Shown: positions 50,243 to 60,193 of the stretch, piece by piece
Layout: each line of letters opens with the position of its first letter
How positions within the stretch are numbered: the stretch's first letter is position 1
NCBI RefSeq assembly: GCF_051148895.1
Contig: NZ_CP154625.1
Coordinates: 2,666,001 to 2,730,000 of the forward strand
Direction of reading: 5' to 3'
From: Terrisporobacter vanillatitrophus
GTDB lineage: Bacteria > Bacillota > Clostridia > Peptostreptococcales > Peptostreptococcaceae
Length of the DNA: 64,000 nucleotides
The notes under the pieces: model-generated
The model's database searches: none
The model's input: only the letters and a program-made list of their open reading frames with translations
What the model was told of the DNA's origin: nothing
Program-made: the position numbers and the translations under genes

Positions 50243-52177
50243 TTATAATTTTCTTTCTATCTCTTTTGTTACATAAGCTTCTACTATATCTCCAACTTTT
50301 ATATCGTTGTAGTTAACGAAACTCATACCACATTCGTACCCATTATTAACTTCTTTTACATCGTCTTTAAATCTCTTAAGAGCTTGTATTTCACCTTCGT
50401 GAATTATTATTCCATCTCTTACGATTCTAATTTTACCATTTCTGAATATTTTACCACTTGTTACATAACATCCTGAAACTGTACCAACACCAGATATTTT
50501 ATAAACTTCTCTTATTTCTGCTTTACCTGTGTCTTCATCTCTATATTCTGGATCTAACATACCGCTCATAGCAGCTTGTATATCTTCTATTGCTTTGTAT
50601 ATTATAGTGTAACTTCTTACATCTACACTTTCTTTTTCTGCAAGAGATTCTGCACTTGGTACTGGTCTAACATTGAATCCTATTATTATTGCATTTGATG
50701 CAGCAGCAAGCATAACATCTGATTCAGTTATAGCTCCAACACCACCATGTATTACTCTAACTGCAACTTCGTCATTAGATAATTTTTCAAGTGATTGTTT
50801 TACTGCTTGAGCAGAACCTTGAACATCTGCTTTTATAACTATATTCAGCTCTTTAACTTGACCTTCGTTCATTTGCTCGAAGAATTGGTCAAGTGACATT
50901 CTTTGGTTAGATTTTAACATTTCTTCTCTAGCTATTTGTTGTCTTTTTTCTGCAACATTTCTAGCTATTTTATCTGAAGGTACAGCTACAAACTGATCTC
51001 CACCTTGTGGTACTTCTGAAAGTCCTAATATTTCAACAGCCGTTGATGGTCCAGCAGTTTTAACTCTTTTTCCTTTTGAGTTTATCATTGCTCTTACTTT
51101 ACCTGAAGCAACTCCACAAACTATTGGATCTCCAACTTTTAGAGTACCACCTTGTACAAGTACTGTAGCAACTGGTCCTCTACCTTTGTCAAGTTCGGCT
51201 TCTACAACTGTACCAACAGCTCTCTTATCTGGATTAGCTTTTAGTTCTTCCATTTCAGAAACTAAAAGTATCATTTCTAGTAATGTGTCTATTCCTGTTC
51301 TTTGTCTAGCTGAAACTGGAACTGCTATAACATCTCCACCCCAGTCTTCAACAAGTAATCCTTGTTCAGATAATTCTTGCTTAACTCTATCTTGGTTAGC
51401 TGCTGGTTTATCTATTTTATTTATAGCAACTATTAGTGGAACTCCCGCTGCTTTAGCATGGTTTATTGCTTCTATTGTTTGAGGCATTATACCATCATCT
51501 GCTGCAACTACTAATATTGCTATATCTGTAACTTGCGCTCCTCTAGCTCTCATTGCTGTAAAAGCCTCATGTCCTGGAGTATCTAAAAATACTATCTTTT
51601 GTCCATTTATTGATACTTCAGATGCACCTATATGTTGAGTAATTCCACCTGCTTCACTATTAGTAACATGTGTACTTCTTATAGCATCTAATAAAGACGT
51701 TTTACCATGGTCAACGTGCCCCATAACTGTTACAACTGGTGGTCTTGGTTTTAAGTCTTCTGCTTTATCTTCTTCTATTTGCATTAATTCTTCTATTTCT
51801 TCTTCAGCTTCTTCATCATTTGAACCTGCAACTAATGTAAATCCATATTCACTTGCTAAATGAGAAGCTATTTCAAAGTTAACTTCTTGATTTAAAGATG
51901 CCATTGTTCCCATTTTCATAAGCTTCATTATAACTTCTGTAGCTGGTTTTTCTAAAGCTTCAGCCAGTTGTTGAACTGTTAAAGTTCCATCAACTGTTAT
52001 TACATTTTCATCAGATTCTTCTTCTTGTAAAAGATCCATTAGTAATTCTACTTCATCTTCTTCTAATTGAGATTTCTCGTTTTCTACTTCTATTCCTAAT
52101 TCTTTTATTTTTGCTAAAATGTCCTTATTTGACATTGCCATTTGTTCTGCTATTTGGTAAACTCTTGTTTTATTCAC
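50243..52177 (-). CDS. infB: translation initiation factor IF-2
   Basis: A 644-residue IF-2, a GTPase that places fMet-tRNA on the 30S subunit. Order: short N-terminal IF2_N domains (about residues 1-110), the G domain with GHVDHGKTSL (G1) near 152, DTPGHEAF (G3) near 199 and NKIDKP (G4) near 252, then domains II-IV to the end. It is short compared with E. coli (890), typical for Firmicutes. The start is GTG at 52177 with AGGGGGTG correctly placed upstream. ylxQ lies 24 bases upstream and rbfA downstream in the same operon. Confidence 0.98.
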   Translation of the reverse strand: MNKTRVYQIAEQMAMSNKDILAKIKELGIEVENEKSQLEEDEVELLMDLLQEEESDENVITVDGTLTVQQLAEALEKPATEVIMKLMKMGTMASLNQEVNFEIASHLASEYGFTLVAGSNDEEAEEEIEELMQIEEDKAEDLKPRPPVVTVMGHVDHGKTSLLDAIRSTHVTNSEAGGITQHIGASEVSINGQKIVFLDTPGHEAFTAMRARGAQVTDIAILVVAADDGIMPQTIEAINHAKAAGVPLIVAINKIDKPAANQDRVKQELSEQGLLVEDWGGDVIAVPVSARQRTGIDTLLEMILLVSEMEELKANPDKRAVGTVVEAELDKGRGPVATVLVQGGTLKVGDPIVCGVASGKVRAMINSKGKRVKTAGPSTAVEILGLSEVPQGGDQFVAVPSDKIARNVAEKRQQIAREEMLKSNQRMSLDQFFEQMNEGQVKELNIVIKADVQGSAQAVKQSLEKLSNDEVAVRVIHGGVGAITESDVMLAAASNAIIIGFNVRPVPSAESLAEKESVDVRSYTIIYKAIEDIQAAMSGMLDPEYRDEDTGKAEIREVYKISGVGTVSGCYVTSGKIFRNGKIRIVRDGIIIHEGEIQALKRFKDDVKEVNNGYECGMSFVNYNDIKVGDIVEAYVTKEIERKL

Positions 52178-52201
52178 AAGATCACCCCCTATAATTATTT
52201 G

Positions 52202-52510
52202 TTAATTCATTAACTGTATGATTTTATTTGCGAATCCTATATCTTTAATTCCTATAACTGCTCTAGAATCTTTACCAATAGACATTCCTAAATCACTTTT
52301 TGTAGACAACTCTACACAATTTACTTTTCTAAAAGATGTTTTATCATTGAATAACTTTTTCGTATTATTCGATGCATCTCCTGCAACTATAACTAAATTT
52401 AATTTTCCTTTTTTTAGATCTAACATAGTTGCATCTTCTCCAGATACTAACTTACCTGCTCTCATTGCAATGCCTAATAATGAGTGTATTTTATCCATAT
52501 TATTTTTCAT
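52202..52510 (-). CDS. ylxQ: L7Ae-family ribosomal/RNA-binding protein YlxQ
   Basis: A 102-residue L7Ae/L30e-fold protein, equivalent by position to B. subtilis YlxQ (RplGB), which binds kink-turn RNA. The start IHSLLGIAMRAGKLVSGED is typical, with LVIVAGDASNNTKK near residues 39-52 forming the RNA-contact helix. It overlaps the end of ylxR by 11 bases, so the two are translated together between nusA and infB. Confidence 0.93.
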   Translation of the reverse strand: MKNNMDKIHSLLGIAMRAGKLVSGEDATMLDLKKGKLNLVIVAGDASNNTKKLFNDKTSFRKVNCVELSTKSDLGMSIGKDSRAVIGIKDIGFANKIIQLMN

Positions 52511-52775
52511 ATGATTCTAACTCCGCTAATAATTTTTCGTATACCTCATTAGGCACTTCCATCTTAAATGCTCTATTTAAAGCTTTACTCTTTATAGCCT
52601 TTTTTAAACATTCAGAATCTTTGCATATGTATGCTCCTCTTCCATTTGCTTTTCCAGCTAAGTCTATAAAAATTTCGCCTTCTTTATTTTTTACTATTCT
52701 AATAAGTTCCTTTTTGTTATCTCTGTCTTGACAAGCAATGCACTTTCTTTGAGGCACTTTTTTCATTTTTTTCAA
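52500..52775 (-). CDS. ylxR: YlxR family RNA-binding protein
   Basis: A 91-residue DUF448 protein (YlxR; linked to RNase P in some bacteria) with the family signature RKCIACQ near residue 10, the KELIRIV strand, and GRGAYIC near 46. The start is TTG at 52775 because GGAGGG lies seven bases upstream; the in-frame ATG nine bases further on is too far from that site. It sits 12 bases after nusA and overlaps ylxQ at its end. Confidence 0.93.
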   Translation of the reverse strand: MKKMKKVPQRKCIACQDRDNKKELIRIVKNKEGEIFIDLAGKANGRGAYICKDSECLKKAIKSKALNRAFKMEVPNEVYEKLLAELESYEK

Positions 52776-52787
52776 AGCAATCCCTCC

Positions 52788-53843
52788 TTATTCTTCGTCA
52801 TTTAATTGAGATTCACTTTTAATGTCTATCTTCCAATTCGTAAGTTTTGCAGCAAGTCTAGCATTTTGTCCTGCTTTACCTATAGCTAAAGATAGTTGAT
52901 AATCTGGAACTACAACTAATGCTGATTTTTCTTCTTCATCAACCTCTACTTTAACTACTTTTGATGGGCTAAGAGATGCAGATACAAACTCAGCTGGATT
53001 TTCACTGTAGTTTATTATGTCTATTTTTTCTCCACCTAATTCATCAACTACATATTTAACTCTAGTTCCTTTTGGTCCTACACAAGCTCCAATTGGATCT
53101 ATTTTTTCGTCTATTGAATGAACAGCCATCTTAGTTCTTGATCCTGCTTCTCTAGATACAGATTTTATTTGAACTATGCCTTGGAATATTTCCGGTACTT
53201 CTGATTCAAATAGTCTCTTAACTAAATTCGGATGACTTCTTGAAACTACTATTTGAGGTCCTTTATTAGTTTTCTTCACTTCTAATATATATACCTTTAT
53301 TTTATCTCCTGCTTTAAAATGCTCTCCTGGTATTTGTTCTGTTTCTGGCATAGATGCTTCTATTTTACCAAGTCTAACATAAACAATTTTTTTATTATCA
53401 GATACTCTAGCAACTTCTCCAGTTACTATTTCTCCTTCTTTTTCTATAAATTCATTGTAGATTATTTCTCTTTCAGCTTCTCTTATTCTTTGAACAACTA
53501 CTTGTTTAGCCGTTTGTGCTGCTATTCTTCCAAAATCTTTTGGAGTTACTTCATTTTCTATTATATCTCCAAGTTCATACTTTGGATTTATTTGTCTTGC
53601 TTCAGCAAGTTCTATTTCTAAGAAGTTATCATATAAATCTGACTCATCCACAACTCTTCTTTGTGAGTAAACTTTAACATCTCCTTTTTCTCTATTAAAG
53701 TCTACTCTAACATTTTGAGCTGAACCAAAGTTCTTTTTGTATGCAGTAAGTAATGCTTGTTCTATAGTATCTATAAGTACATCTTTATCGATACCTCTAT
53801 CTTTTTCTAATTCATCTAATGCTTCTATGAATTCATGATTCAT
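52788..53843 (-). CDS. nusA: transcription termination/antitermination protein NusA
   Basis: A 351-residue NusA that binds RNA polymerase and nascent RNA and modulates pausing and termination. Order: N-terminal polymerase-binding domain (about residues 1-125), S1 domain (about 135-200), KH1 with IDEKIDPIGACVGPKGTRVK near 235-260, and KH2 with LAIGKAGQNARLAAKLTNWKID near 320-342. The acidic repeats of E. coli are absent, as usual in Firmicutes. GGGAGG precedes the ATG, 30 bases after rimP. Confidence 0.98.
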   Translation of the reverse strand: MNHEFIEALDELEKDRGIDKDVLIDTIEQALLTAYKKNFGSAQNVRVDFNREKGDVKVYSQRRVVDESDLYDNFLEIELAEARQINPKYELGDIIENEVTPKDFGRIAAQTAKQVVVQRIREAEREIIYNEFIEKEGEIVTGEVARVSDNKKIVYVRLGKIEASMPETEQIPGEHFKAGDKIKVYILEVKKTNKGPQIVVSRSHPNLVKRLFESEVPEIFQGIVQIKSVSREAGSRTKMAVHSIDEKIDPIGACVGPKGTRVKYVVDELGGEKIDIINYSENPAEFVSASLSPSKVVKVEVDEEEKSALVVVPDYQLSLAIGKAGQNARLAAKLTNWKIDIKSESQLNDEE

Positions 53844-53873
53844 TTTTTTATCCTCCCTATATTAATGTTACCA

Positions 53874-54335
53874 CTAAAACTTAATAGCTAATCTAACAAG
53901 TGCAACATCTTTTTTATCAAATTCAACTTCTTCATTATCTATTATAACTTTAATATTTTTCTCTTCTGTTAAACCAACAAGTTCTCCCTCATGTAATTTA
54001 GAACCATTCATTGGCTTATAAAGTTTTATTTCCACATCTCTACCTTGATATTTTATAAAGTCCTTATCTTTTTTAAGTGGTCTATCAAGACCTGGTGATG
54101 ATACTTCTAAATAATAATTATCTTTAATTGGGTCTTTTTCATCTAGAATTGGATTTAATGCTCTTGTAACTAATTCACACTCATTTAAAGAAACTCCGCC
54201 TTCTTTATCGATGTAAACTCTAAGGAAAAATTCTCCACCCTCTTTAATGTATTCAACATCCACTAACTCTAAATCGTTGGCTTCTGTTATAGGTAACACC
54301 ATTTGTTCTATTTCAGTAGCTATGTTCTTTTTCAT
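53874..54335 (-). CDS. rimP: ribosome maturation factor RimP
   Basis: A 153-residue RimP needed for 30S maturation. Characteristic parts are the LELVDVEYIKEGGEFFLRVYID strand region near 22-43, the YYLEVSSPGLDRPL signature near 76-89, and the C-terminal SH3-like half. It is the first gene of the rimP-nusA-ylxR-ylxQ-infB-rbfA-nrnA-truB-ribF operon. AGGAGG precedes the ATG; a terminator for the upstream gene sits 38 bases away. Confidence 0.97.
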   Translation of the reverse strand: MKKNIATEIEQMVLPITEANDLELVDVEYIKEGGEFFLRVYIDKEGGVSLNECELVTRALNPILDEKDPIKDNYYLEVSSPGLDRPLKKDKDFIKYQGRDVEIKLYKPMNGSKLHEGELVGLTEEKNIKVIIDNEEVEFDKKDVALVRLAIKF

Positions 54336-54372
54336 ATTGTTTACCTCCTATTCAGTTGTATTTATAGTATTT

Positions 54373-54406
54373 AAAATAAAAGAGTGAGCACAACTGTCTC
54401 ACTCTT
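54373..54406 (-). terminator. intrinsic terminator
   Basis: On the minus strand AAGAGTGAG (54398-54406) pairs with CTCACTCTT (54380-54388), then TTTATTTT. It separates the small membrane protein gene (and polC) from the rimP operon. Confidence 0.85.
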
Positions 54407-54534
54407 AGTTTCTGCAAATATACTATTTTATATATCACTATATCATAAAAATGTTATGTTTACAAGCTTTTGTATTGACTTTATATTTGTAATAACATTC
54501 TTTCATTAACAATAGACGATAAAAATTATTTACT

Positions 54535-54771
54535 TTAACTTTTATTATTTGTTCTTTTTAGTTTATATAAGTTATAGATATTTATAATAATTATTATAGC
54601 ATTAGCTAAAGCCACAGGGTAAACTCCAAGGTTTAATCCATATATAACAAACATTAAACATCCTAGGGAATTTATTATTCTTAATTTATATATATCTGTC
54701 ATTGTAAGAGATATGGCAATTAAAATAGATGCTGCGTATCCAACTAGTTCTATATACTCAAAACTAAACAT
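54535..54771 (-). CDS. small YgjV-like membrane protein
   Basis: A 78-residue protein with three hydrophobic segments (about residues 8-25, 31-50, 53-70) and a basic C-terminus. The pattern ELVGYAASILIAISLTM, then INSLGCLMFVIYGLNLGVYPVALANA, resembles one repeat of the YgjV/inner-membrane (semi-SWEET-like) family; the substrate, if any, is unknown. AAGGAGG precedes the ATG. It lies 80 bases after polC on the same strand. Confidence 0.7.
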   Translation of the reverse strand: MFSFEYIELVGYAASILIAISLTMTDIYKLRIINSLGCLMFVIYGLNLGVYPVALANAIIIIINIYNLYKLKRTNNKS

Positions 54772-54851
54772 ATTAATTCCTCCTTATTATTATAAGTACA
54801 TTAATATACTTAGTTTGTTCATTTTTCATACTATAATTCACTTCTAATTTA

Positions 54852-57800
54852 TTAAAATAATGAAAGTTGATTTTTATCACTCATATTATCTAAAGAACCA
54901 TGGTTAGTTAAAGTTTCAATTACAGTTCTTGAAATTTTAGTTCTCTTTCTTAAGTCTTCTTTAGATATAAACTCTCCATTTTTTCTTTCTTGTTGTATAT
55001 GAATAGCTGCATTTTCTCCAACACCTTGCAGCGCTATCATTGGAGGTAAAATTTGCTTTTCTCCCACAACCTTAAACTGCGTTGCATCTGATTTGTAAAT
55101 ATCTACTGGAAGTATTTTTATATTTCTAGCATACATCTCATAAGCAACTTCAAGAACTGTAAGCATATTTTTTTCTTTTGCCGTTGCATCATTTCCTAAA
55201 GAAGTAATTTCATCCATTTTATTTCTTATGACATCTAATCCTTTAACAATTAAATCAGCATCAAAATCCTCTGCTTTTGTTGTGAAGTACGTAGCATAAA
55301 ATGCTTCTGGATAATGAACCTTATAATATGCCAACCTAAAACTCATCATTACATAAGCAACAGCATGAGCCTTTGGGAACATATATTTTATTTTTTGACA
55401 TGAACCTATATACCAATCTGGTACATCATTTTTCTTCATTTCTTCTATAAATTCAGGCTTTAGACCTTTACCTTTTCTAACACTTTCCATTATAGTGAAG
55501 GCCATCTTAGGTGGAAGTCCTTTAAATATTAAGTAGTTCATTATATCATCACGCGTAGATATAACTTCTTTAAATTCAACAGTTCCTTCTACAACTAAAT
55601 CCTGTGCATTATTTAACCACACATCAGTACCATGAGATAATCCTGATATACGTACAAGTTCTGCAAATGTTGTTGGCTTTGTGTCAAGAAGCATTTGTCT
55701 AACAAACTTTGTACCAAATTCAGGTATTGCAAGACAACCTATTGGACAGTTAATTTCTTCTGGTGTTACCCCTAGAGCATCTGTAGATGTAAATAAAGAC
55801 ATAGTTTCTTTGTCATCTAGAGGAATTTCAGTAGCAATCTTATCTGTAATATCTTCTATCATTCTGATGATGGTCGGAACATCGTGTCCTAGTATATCAA
55901 GTTTTAGTATCCTACCACTTATTGAGTGATAGTCAAAATGTGTAGTTATAACTCCACAACTTGTATCATTAGCTGGGTATTGTATAGGAGTTATATCATA
56001 AACATCTTTGTAGTTTGGAATAACCATAACTCCTCCAGGGTGTTGTCCAGATGTTCTTTTTACTCCTGTACATCCATTAGCAAGTCTTAGTACTTCTGCC
56101 GATGTAGAGTTTAAATCATTTTCTTCCACAAATTTTTTAGCATAACCAAAAGCAGTTTTTTCTGCGACTGTACCTATTGTTCCTGCTCTATATACATAAC
56201 CTTCTCCGAAAAGTTCTTCTGTATATTTATGAATTATTGGTTGATAACTTCCTGAGAAGTTAAGGTCAATATCCGGTTCCTTATCTCCTTCAAAACCAAG
56301 GAAAACCTCAAAAGGTATATCATGGCCGTCTTTTTTTAGTGGTCTACCACATTTAGGGCAGTCTTTTTGTGGTAAATCAACTCCAGAACCCCATTCTCCT
56401 ATTTCATAAAAATAAGAATACTTACACTCTGAATTTTCACAAATATAGTGAGCTGGTAGTGGATTAACTTCTGTTATATCACTCATAGTAGCAGCCAATG
56501 ATGATCCAACAGATCCTCTAGAACCAACTAGATATCCGTCTGCCAAAGATTTTGTAACTAGTTTTTGGGCTATAATGTACATAACTGCATAACCATTACT
56601 TATAATTGAGTTTAACTCCCTATCTAATCTCTTTCTAACCACATCAGGAAGAGGTGACCCATAAATTCGCTCTGCCTTAGCATTACACATATCTCTAAGT
56701 TCTTTATCTGAACCTTCAATTACTGGAGGGAATGTCTCATTTGGTATTGGAAGTATGTCCTCAACTAAATCTGCCACTTTATTAGTATTTTCTACAACTA
56801 CTTCATAAGCCAAATTTTCTCCTAAGTACTTAAATTCTTCCAGCATTTCATCTGTAGTTCTAAAATGAAGATAAGTCTCCTCTTCATCCACCTTAAAACC
56901 TTGTGAGTACTTAAGAACCTTTCTATATATAGCTTCATGCTTATCAATAAAATGTACATCACCTGTGGCTACAGGAATTTTTCCAAATTTCTTTGCAACT
57001 TCAATCATTTTTCGATTTAAATCTCTTAATTCTTCTTCATCTTCTACTTCGCCTTTATCAATCATAAATCTATTATTATCAATTGGCATAACTTCAACAT
57101 AATCATAAATAGATAATATTCGTTCTAAATCTTCATCACTTCTATTTTGCTTTACAGCTTGGAATACTTCTCCTGCCTCACAAGCTGACCCTACTATTAG
57201 TCCTTCTTTATGTTCTTCTAAAATACTTTTTAAAATTCTAGGTGCTCTATAAAAGTGATTTACATGAGCATCAGACACTATTTTATATAAATTCTTAATT
57301 CCAACTTGATTCCTAGCAATTAAAGTAACGTGATTTGTTCTAAGTTTTGTATAATCTATATCACCTAAAATTGTATTTACGTCACTTAATTTTTCTCCAC
57401 TTTTTTTTCGTATCATCTCTAAAAATTTGATAAATATATGAGCAGTGGCTTCAGCATCATCTACTGCTCTATGGTGATTAAGTAGAGGAATTCCCAGTTC
57501 CCTAGCTATAAGATTTAATTTAAATCTTTTCATATGAGGAAGTAAACTTCTAGCTAATGTTAATGTATCTACTGAAGTATTTTTAAACTCAATATTCTGT
57601 TCCCTACATTTTTGTTGCATAAATCCCATATCAAAGTCTGCATTATGAGCAACTAAGACGCTATCACCAATAAATTCAACAAACCTTGGTAATATTTCTT
57701 CTATAGTAGGTTTGTCTTTTATTAAGTCGTTTGTAATACCTGTAAGCTCTTGTACTTTGTAAGAAATATCCTTTTCAGGATTTATTAGCTGACTAAACCT

Positions 57801-59147
57801 ATCTACAATCTTAAAGTTTTCAACTTTTACAGCACCTATTTCAGTAATTTTATCGTTTTTATTTGAAAAACCAGTAGTCTCCAAATCGAATACTACAAAT
57901 GTTTGAGATAAGTCTTTATTATTAGCTTTTTGAATTACAGGTAGATTATCTTCTACTAAATATCCCTCAACTCCATAAAGTATTTTTATATTGTTAGCCT
58001 TCCCTGCATCCATAGCCTCTGGGAAAGCTTGAACCACACCATGATCTGTTATAGCAATTGCTTTATGACCCCAGGCAGCTGCTTGTTTAACAAGTTTTTT
58101 AGTAGAACACAGAGCATCCATAGACGACATTTGTGTATGAGCATGTAGTTCAACTCTTTTACCTTTTTCACAAATATCTTTTCTCTTAGGCTTTTCTTCT
58201 TGCCTAATACCACTTATAGTCATGGTAATTTCTCTTTGATAAGTATCGTATAATACGTCACCTTTAATTTTCACAAAAGCGCCTTCTTTTACGCTATCTA
58301 ATACCTTGTCTTTATTTAAGTCATTTAAAAACAATTTACAGTTAATAGAACTTGTATTATCTGTAATAGACATAATTGAAAGTATTTTTCCGTTTCTTAA
58401 TTCTTTATTTTCTATATTAAATATTTCTCCTAAAATAGATACAGTCTTAGATTTTTGATTAAGGTCTTTTATTGGATGCACTAAACTATTTACATCTTCT
58501 CCATAAATCAAGTTTTCATCATGCTCATCCTTAATCACATAACCTTCTTCTTCATTTTCTTCATCTACTACTTCAAATTCCATTTCCTTAACTAAATCTT
58601 CAATTTCTTTATCTGTTTTTTCTATTAATTTTTTTCTATCTGTCTTTTCACTAACTGCTTTTTCAACTTTAACTTGATAATCAATTCCCAATTCTTCTAA
58701 CAATACATTTCTTATAACATCTTCTATATTATTCTTTTTAAGTTTTTCATAAAAAATATCTTTAGGAATTTTTATTTTTAACATATTATCTAAGCACATG
58801 TACTCTACTTGCTTCTTCCATCCTTCAATAGCTGGACAGATCTTTTTTAATATATATAGAATATTATGCCAATAAGCTTTTACTATATCTTTTTCAGATT
58901 TTCTACCAAAACCATTGAACTTAATTTTAAGCCTAATATTTTTAAAATATTTTAATTCACCTAGTAGCTCTTCTCTAAGTTCATCTAAAATCTCATGAGA
59001 TATAATATCTTTCGACACTAAATACATATAAAAAATTTTTTCTTCCTTAAAGTATACAACCTTAGATACTTGTACTTCTTTTAGTTGTTTTTCCAATCTA
59101 CTATTTTTAATTTCTAGCTTTTCTAAATAGTCTTTAACATTATCCAT
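54852..59147 (-). CDS. polC: DNA polymerase III, PolC-type alpha subunit
   Basis: A 1431-residue Gram-positive replicative polymerase. Order: N-terminal domain, OB fold (about residues 235-320), PHP domain with VELHAHTQMSSMD near 335, an inserted DEDDh proofreading exonuclease with FVVFDLETTGFS near 418 and HRAVDDAEAT near 565, a zinc finger (CENSECKYS...CPKC, near 905-945), the catalytic palm with PDIDLNFSG near 970, and C-terminal fingers and tail. Length and order are standard for PolC. It starts behind AGGAAAGGAAG, with a 131-bp gap to the divergent HExxH gene. Confidence 0.98.
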   Translation of the reverse strand: MDNVKDYLEKLEIKNSRLEKQLKEVQVSKVVYFKEEKIFYMYLVSKDIISHEILDELREELLGELKYFKNIRLKIKFNGFGRKSEKDIVKAYWHNILYILKKICPAIEGWKKQVEYMCLDNMLKIKIPKDIFYEKLKKNNIEDVIRNVLLEELGIDYQVKVEKAVSEKTDRKKLIEKTDKEIEDLVKEMEFEVVDEENEEEGYVIKDEHDENLIYGEDVNSLVHPIKDLNQKSKTVSILGEIFNIENKELRNGKILSIMSITDNTSSINCKLFLNDLNKDKVLDSVKEGAFVKIKGDVLYDTYQREITMTISGIRQEEKPKRKDICEKGKRVELHAHTQMSSMDALCSTKKLVKQAAAWGHKAIAITDHGVVQAFPEAMDAGKANNIKILYGVEGYLVEDNLPVIQKANNKDLSQTFVVFDLETTGFSNKNDKITEIGAVKVENFKIVDRFSQLINPEKDISYKVQELTGITNDLIKDKPTIEEILPRFVEFIGDSVLVAHNADFDMGFMQQKCREQNIEFKNTSVDTLTLARSLLPHMKRFKLNLIARELGIPLLNHHRAVDDAEATAHIFIKFLEMIRKKSGEKLSDVNTILGDIDYTKLRTNHVTLIARNQVGIKNLYKIVSDAHVNHFYRAPRILKSILEEHKEGLIVGSACEAGEVFQAVKQNRSDEDLERILSIYDYVEVMPIDNNRFMIDKGEVEDEEELRDLNRKMIEVAKKFGKIPVATGDVHFIDKHEAIYRKVLKYSQGFKVDEEETYLHFRTTDEMLEEFKYLGENLAYEVVVENTNKVADLVEDILPIPNETFPPVIEGSDKELRDMCNAKAERIYGSPLPDVVRKRLDRELNSIISNGYAVMYIIAQKLVTKSLADGYLVGSRGSVGSSLAATMSDITEVNPLPAHYICENSECKYSYFYEIGEWGSGVDLPQKDCPKCGRPLKKDGHDIPFEVFLGFEGDKEPDIDLNFSGSYQPIIHKYTEELFGEGYVYRAGTIGTVAEKTAFGYAKKFVEENDLNSTSAEVLRLANGCTGVKRTSGQHPGGVMVIPNYKDVYDITPIQYPANDTSCGVITTHFDYHSISGRILKLDILGHDVPTIIRMIEDITDKIATEIPLDDKETMSLFTSTDALGVTPEEINCPIGCLAIPEFGTKFVRQMLLDTKPTTFAELVRISGLSHGTDVWLNNAQDLVVEGTVEFKEVISTRDDIMNYLIFKGLPPKMAFTIMESVRKGKGLKPEFIEEMKKNDVPDWYIGSCQKIKYMFPKAHAVAYVMMSFRLAYYKVHYPEAFYATYFTTKAEDFDADLIVKGLDVIRNKMDEITSLGNDATAKEKNMLTVLEVAYEMYARNIKILPVDIYKSDATQFKVVGEKQILPPMIALQGVGENAAIHIQQERKNGEFISKEDLRKRTKISRTVIETLTNHGSLDNMSDKNQLSLF

Positions 59148-59311
59148 GAGATTATCACTTCCTTTCCTAGATAAATTATTATATCATATCTAAAAATAAA
59201 TTTATTGCCCTGTTTTATAAAATAAAATTTATTTTTTGGGATTAGCTTCAAAATACCGCTTATTTAATATTATATAATATGACCACAATTCAAACTAAGG
59301 CGGTGTTTAAT

Positions 59312-59992
59312 ATGGCATGCAATAATATTTTTGACATAAATTATATGTCCACATATTATGATAACCTTGGAGGAAAAAAGTTATTTAAAAACTGCTTAAA
59401 AGAGTTTAATTCAAAAATAGATAAAAAGGTACATCTTTATTATTCTAATAAAAGAGATACACCCATATGTGCGCTGCCAAAACTAAGAATGTTACTTGTA
59501 ACTAAAATTGGCTTTCTATCCTTTTGTTATAATTTCTATTTTTATGTTAATACCTTCAATTATTATAATATAGATATATCTGAAGAAAATTTAAAGATAA
59601 TAGCAAAATGCGTCTGTTCTCATGAGGTAGGTCATATACTAGACGATAGCATCTCAAATAATAAATGGGAACATTCTAAAATACTTACCGATATTATAGA
59701 GAAAATGATATATTACAATATTGATATCTCCAAAGAGGATTATTATAAGAACAACTTACCTAAAGATCTGGAAGAAAGTGTAGTAACTTTCAAAAAAAAT
59801 TTGATAGAAAGAGAGTCTATTGCTTGGGAAATCGCAAAAAATATCATGAATTTCAAAAATGAAAAAGAAAAATTTTTATTTTCAAAAATTAGGGAGTATG
59901 CTCTTGCCACATACAATTATGGTGACCTTAAAACTATTGTAAAGGAAAATAATCTAGAAGTTTTCTTTAAGTATAAAAGATATTTTGTTTAA
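59312..59992 (+). CDS. HExxH zinc-protease-like protein of unknown family
   Basis: A 226-residue protein with a clear zincin motif SHEVGHILDD near residue 107 and, about 65 residues later, ERESIAWEIAKN, which could supply the third zinc-ligand glutamate as in gluzincins and ImmA-like proteases. There is no signal peptide and only one mildly hydrophobic stretch before the motif. Substrate and family are unknown. The frame opens at 59279, but that ATG overlaps a TATAAT and has no ribosome binding site, whereas AAGGCGGTG sits correctly before the ATG at 59312. It is a lone plus-strand gene between polC and a sirtuin. Confidence 0.7.
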   Translation: MACNNIFDINYMSTYYDNLGGKKLFKNCLKEFNSKIDKKVHLYYSNKRDTPICALPKLRMLLVTKIGFLSFCYNFYFYVNTFNYYNIDISEENLKIIAKCVCSHEVGHILDDSISNNKWEHSKILTDIIEKMIYYNIDISKEDYYKNNLPKDLEESVVTFKKNLIERESIAWEIAKNIMNFKNEKEKFLFSKIREYALATYNYGDLKTIVKENNLEVFFKYKRYFV

Positions 59993-60000
59993 TAATGTAA

Positions 60001-60027
60001 GAGCTTTCTTAAAACAAGAAAGCTTTT
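60001..60027 (+). terminator. intrinsic terminator
   Basis: AGCTTTCTT (60002-60010) pairs with AAGAAAGCT (60016-60024), followed by Ts. It lies just after the HExxH protein gene. Confidence 0.8.
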
Positions 60028-60193
60028 CTACTGTATTTTAACTTATCTGAAACATTTTTCTATAAATATACACTTTTTAATATAATTCAACTCAAAATAA
60101 TTAAAATAATCACATTTTTTTGCATACTTATACTTATTTTTGTGAATATTTGGTATTATAATATTATAAATATTATTTTAGGAGGTATCTATT

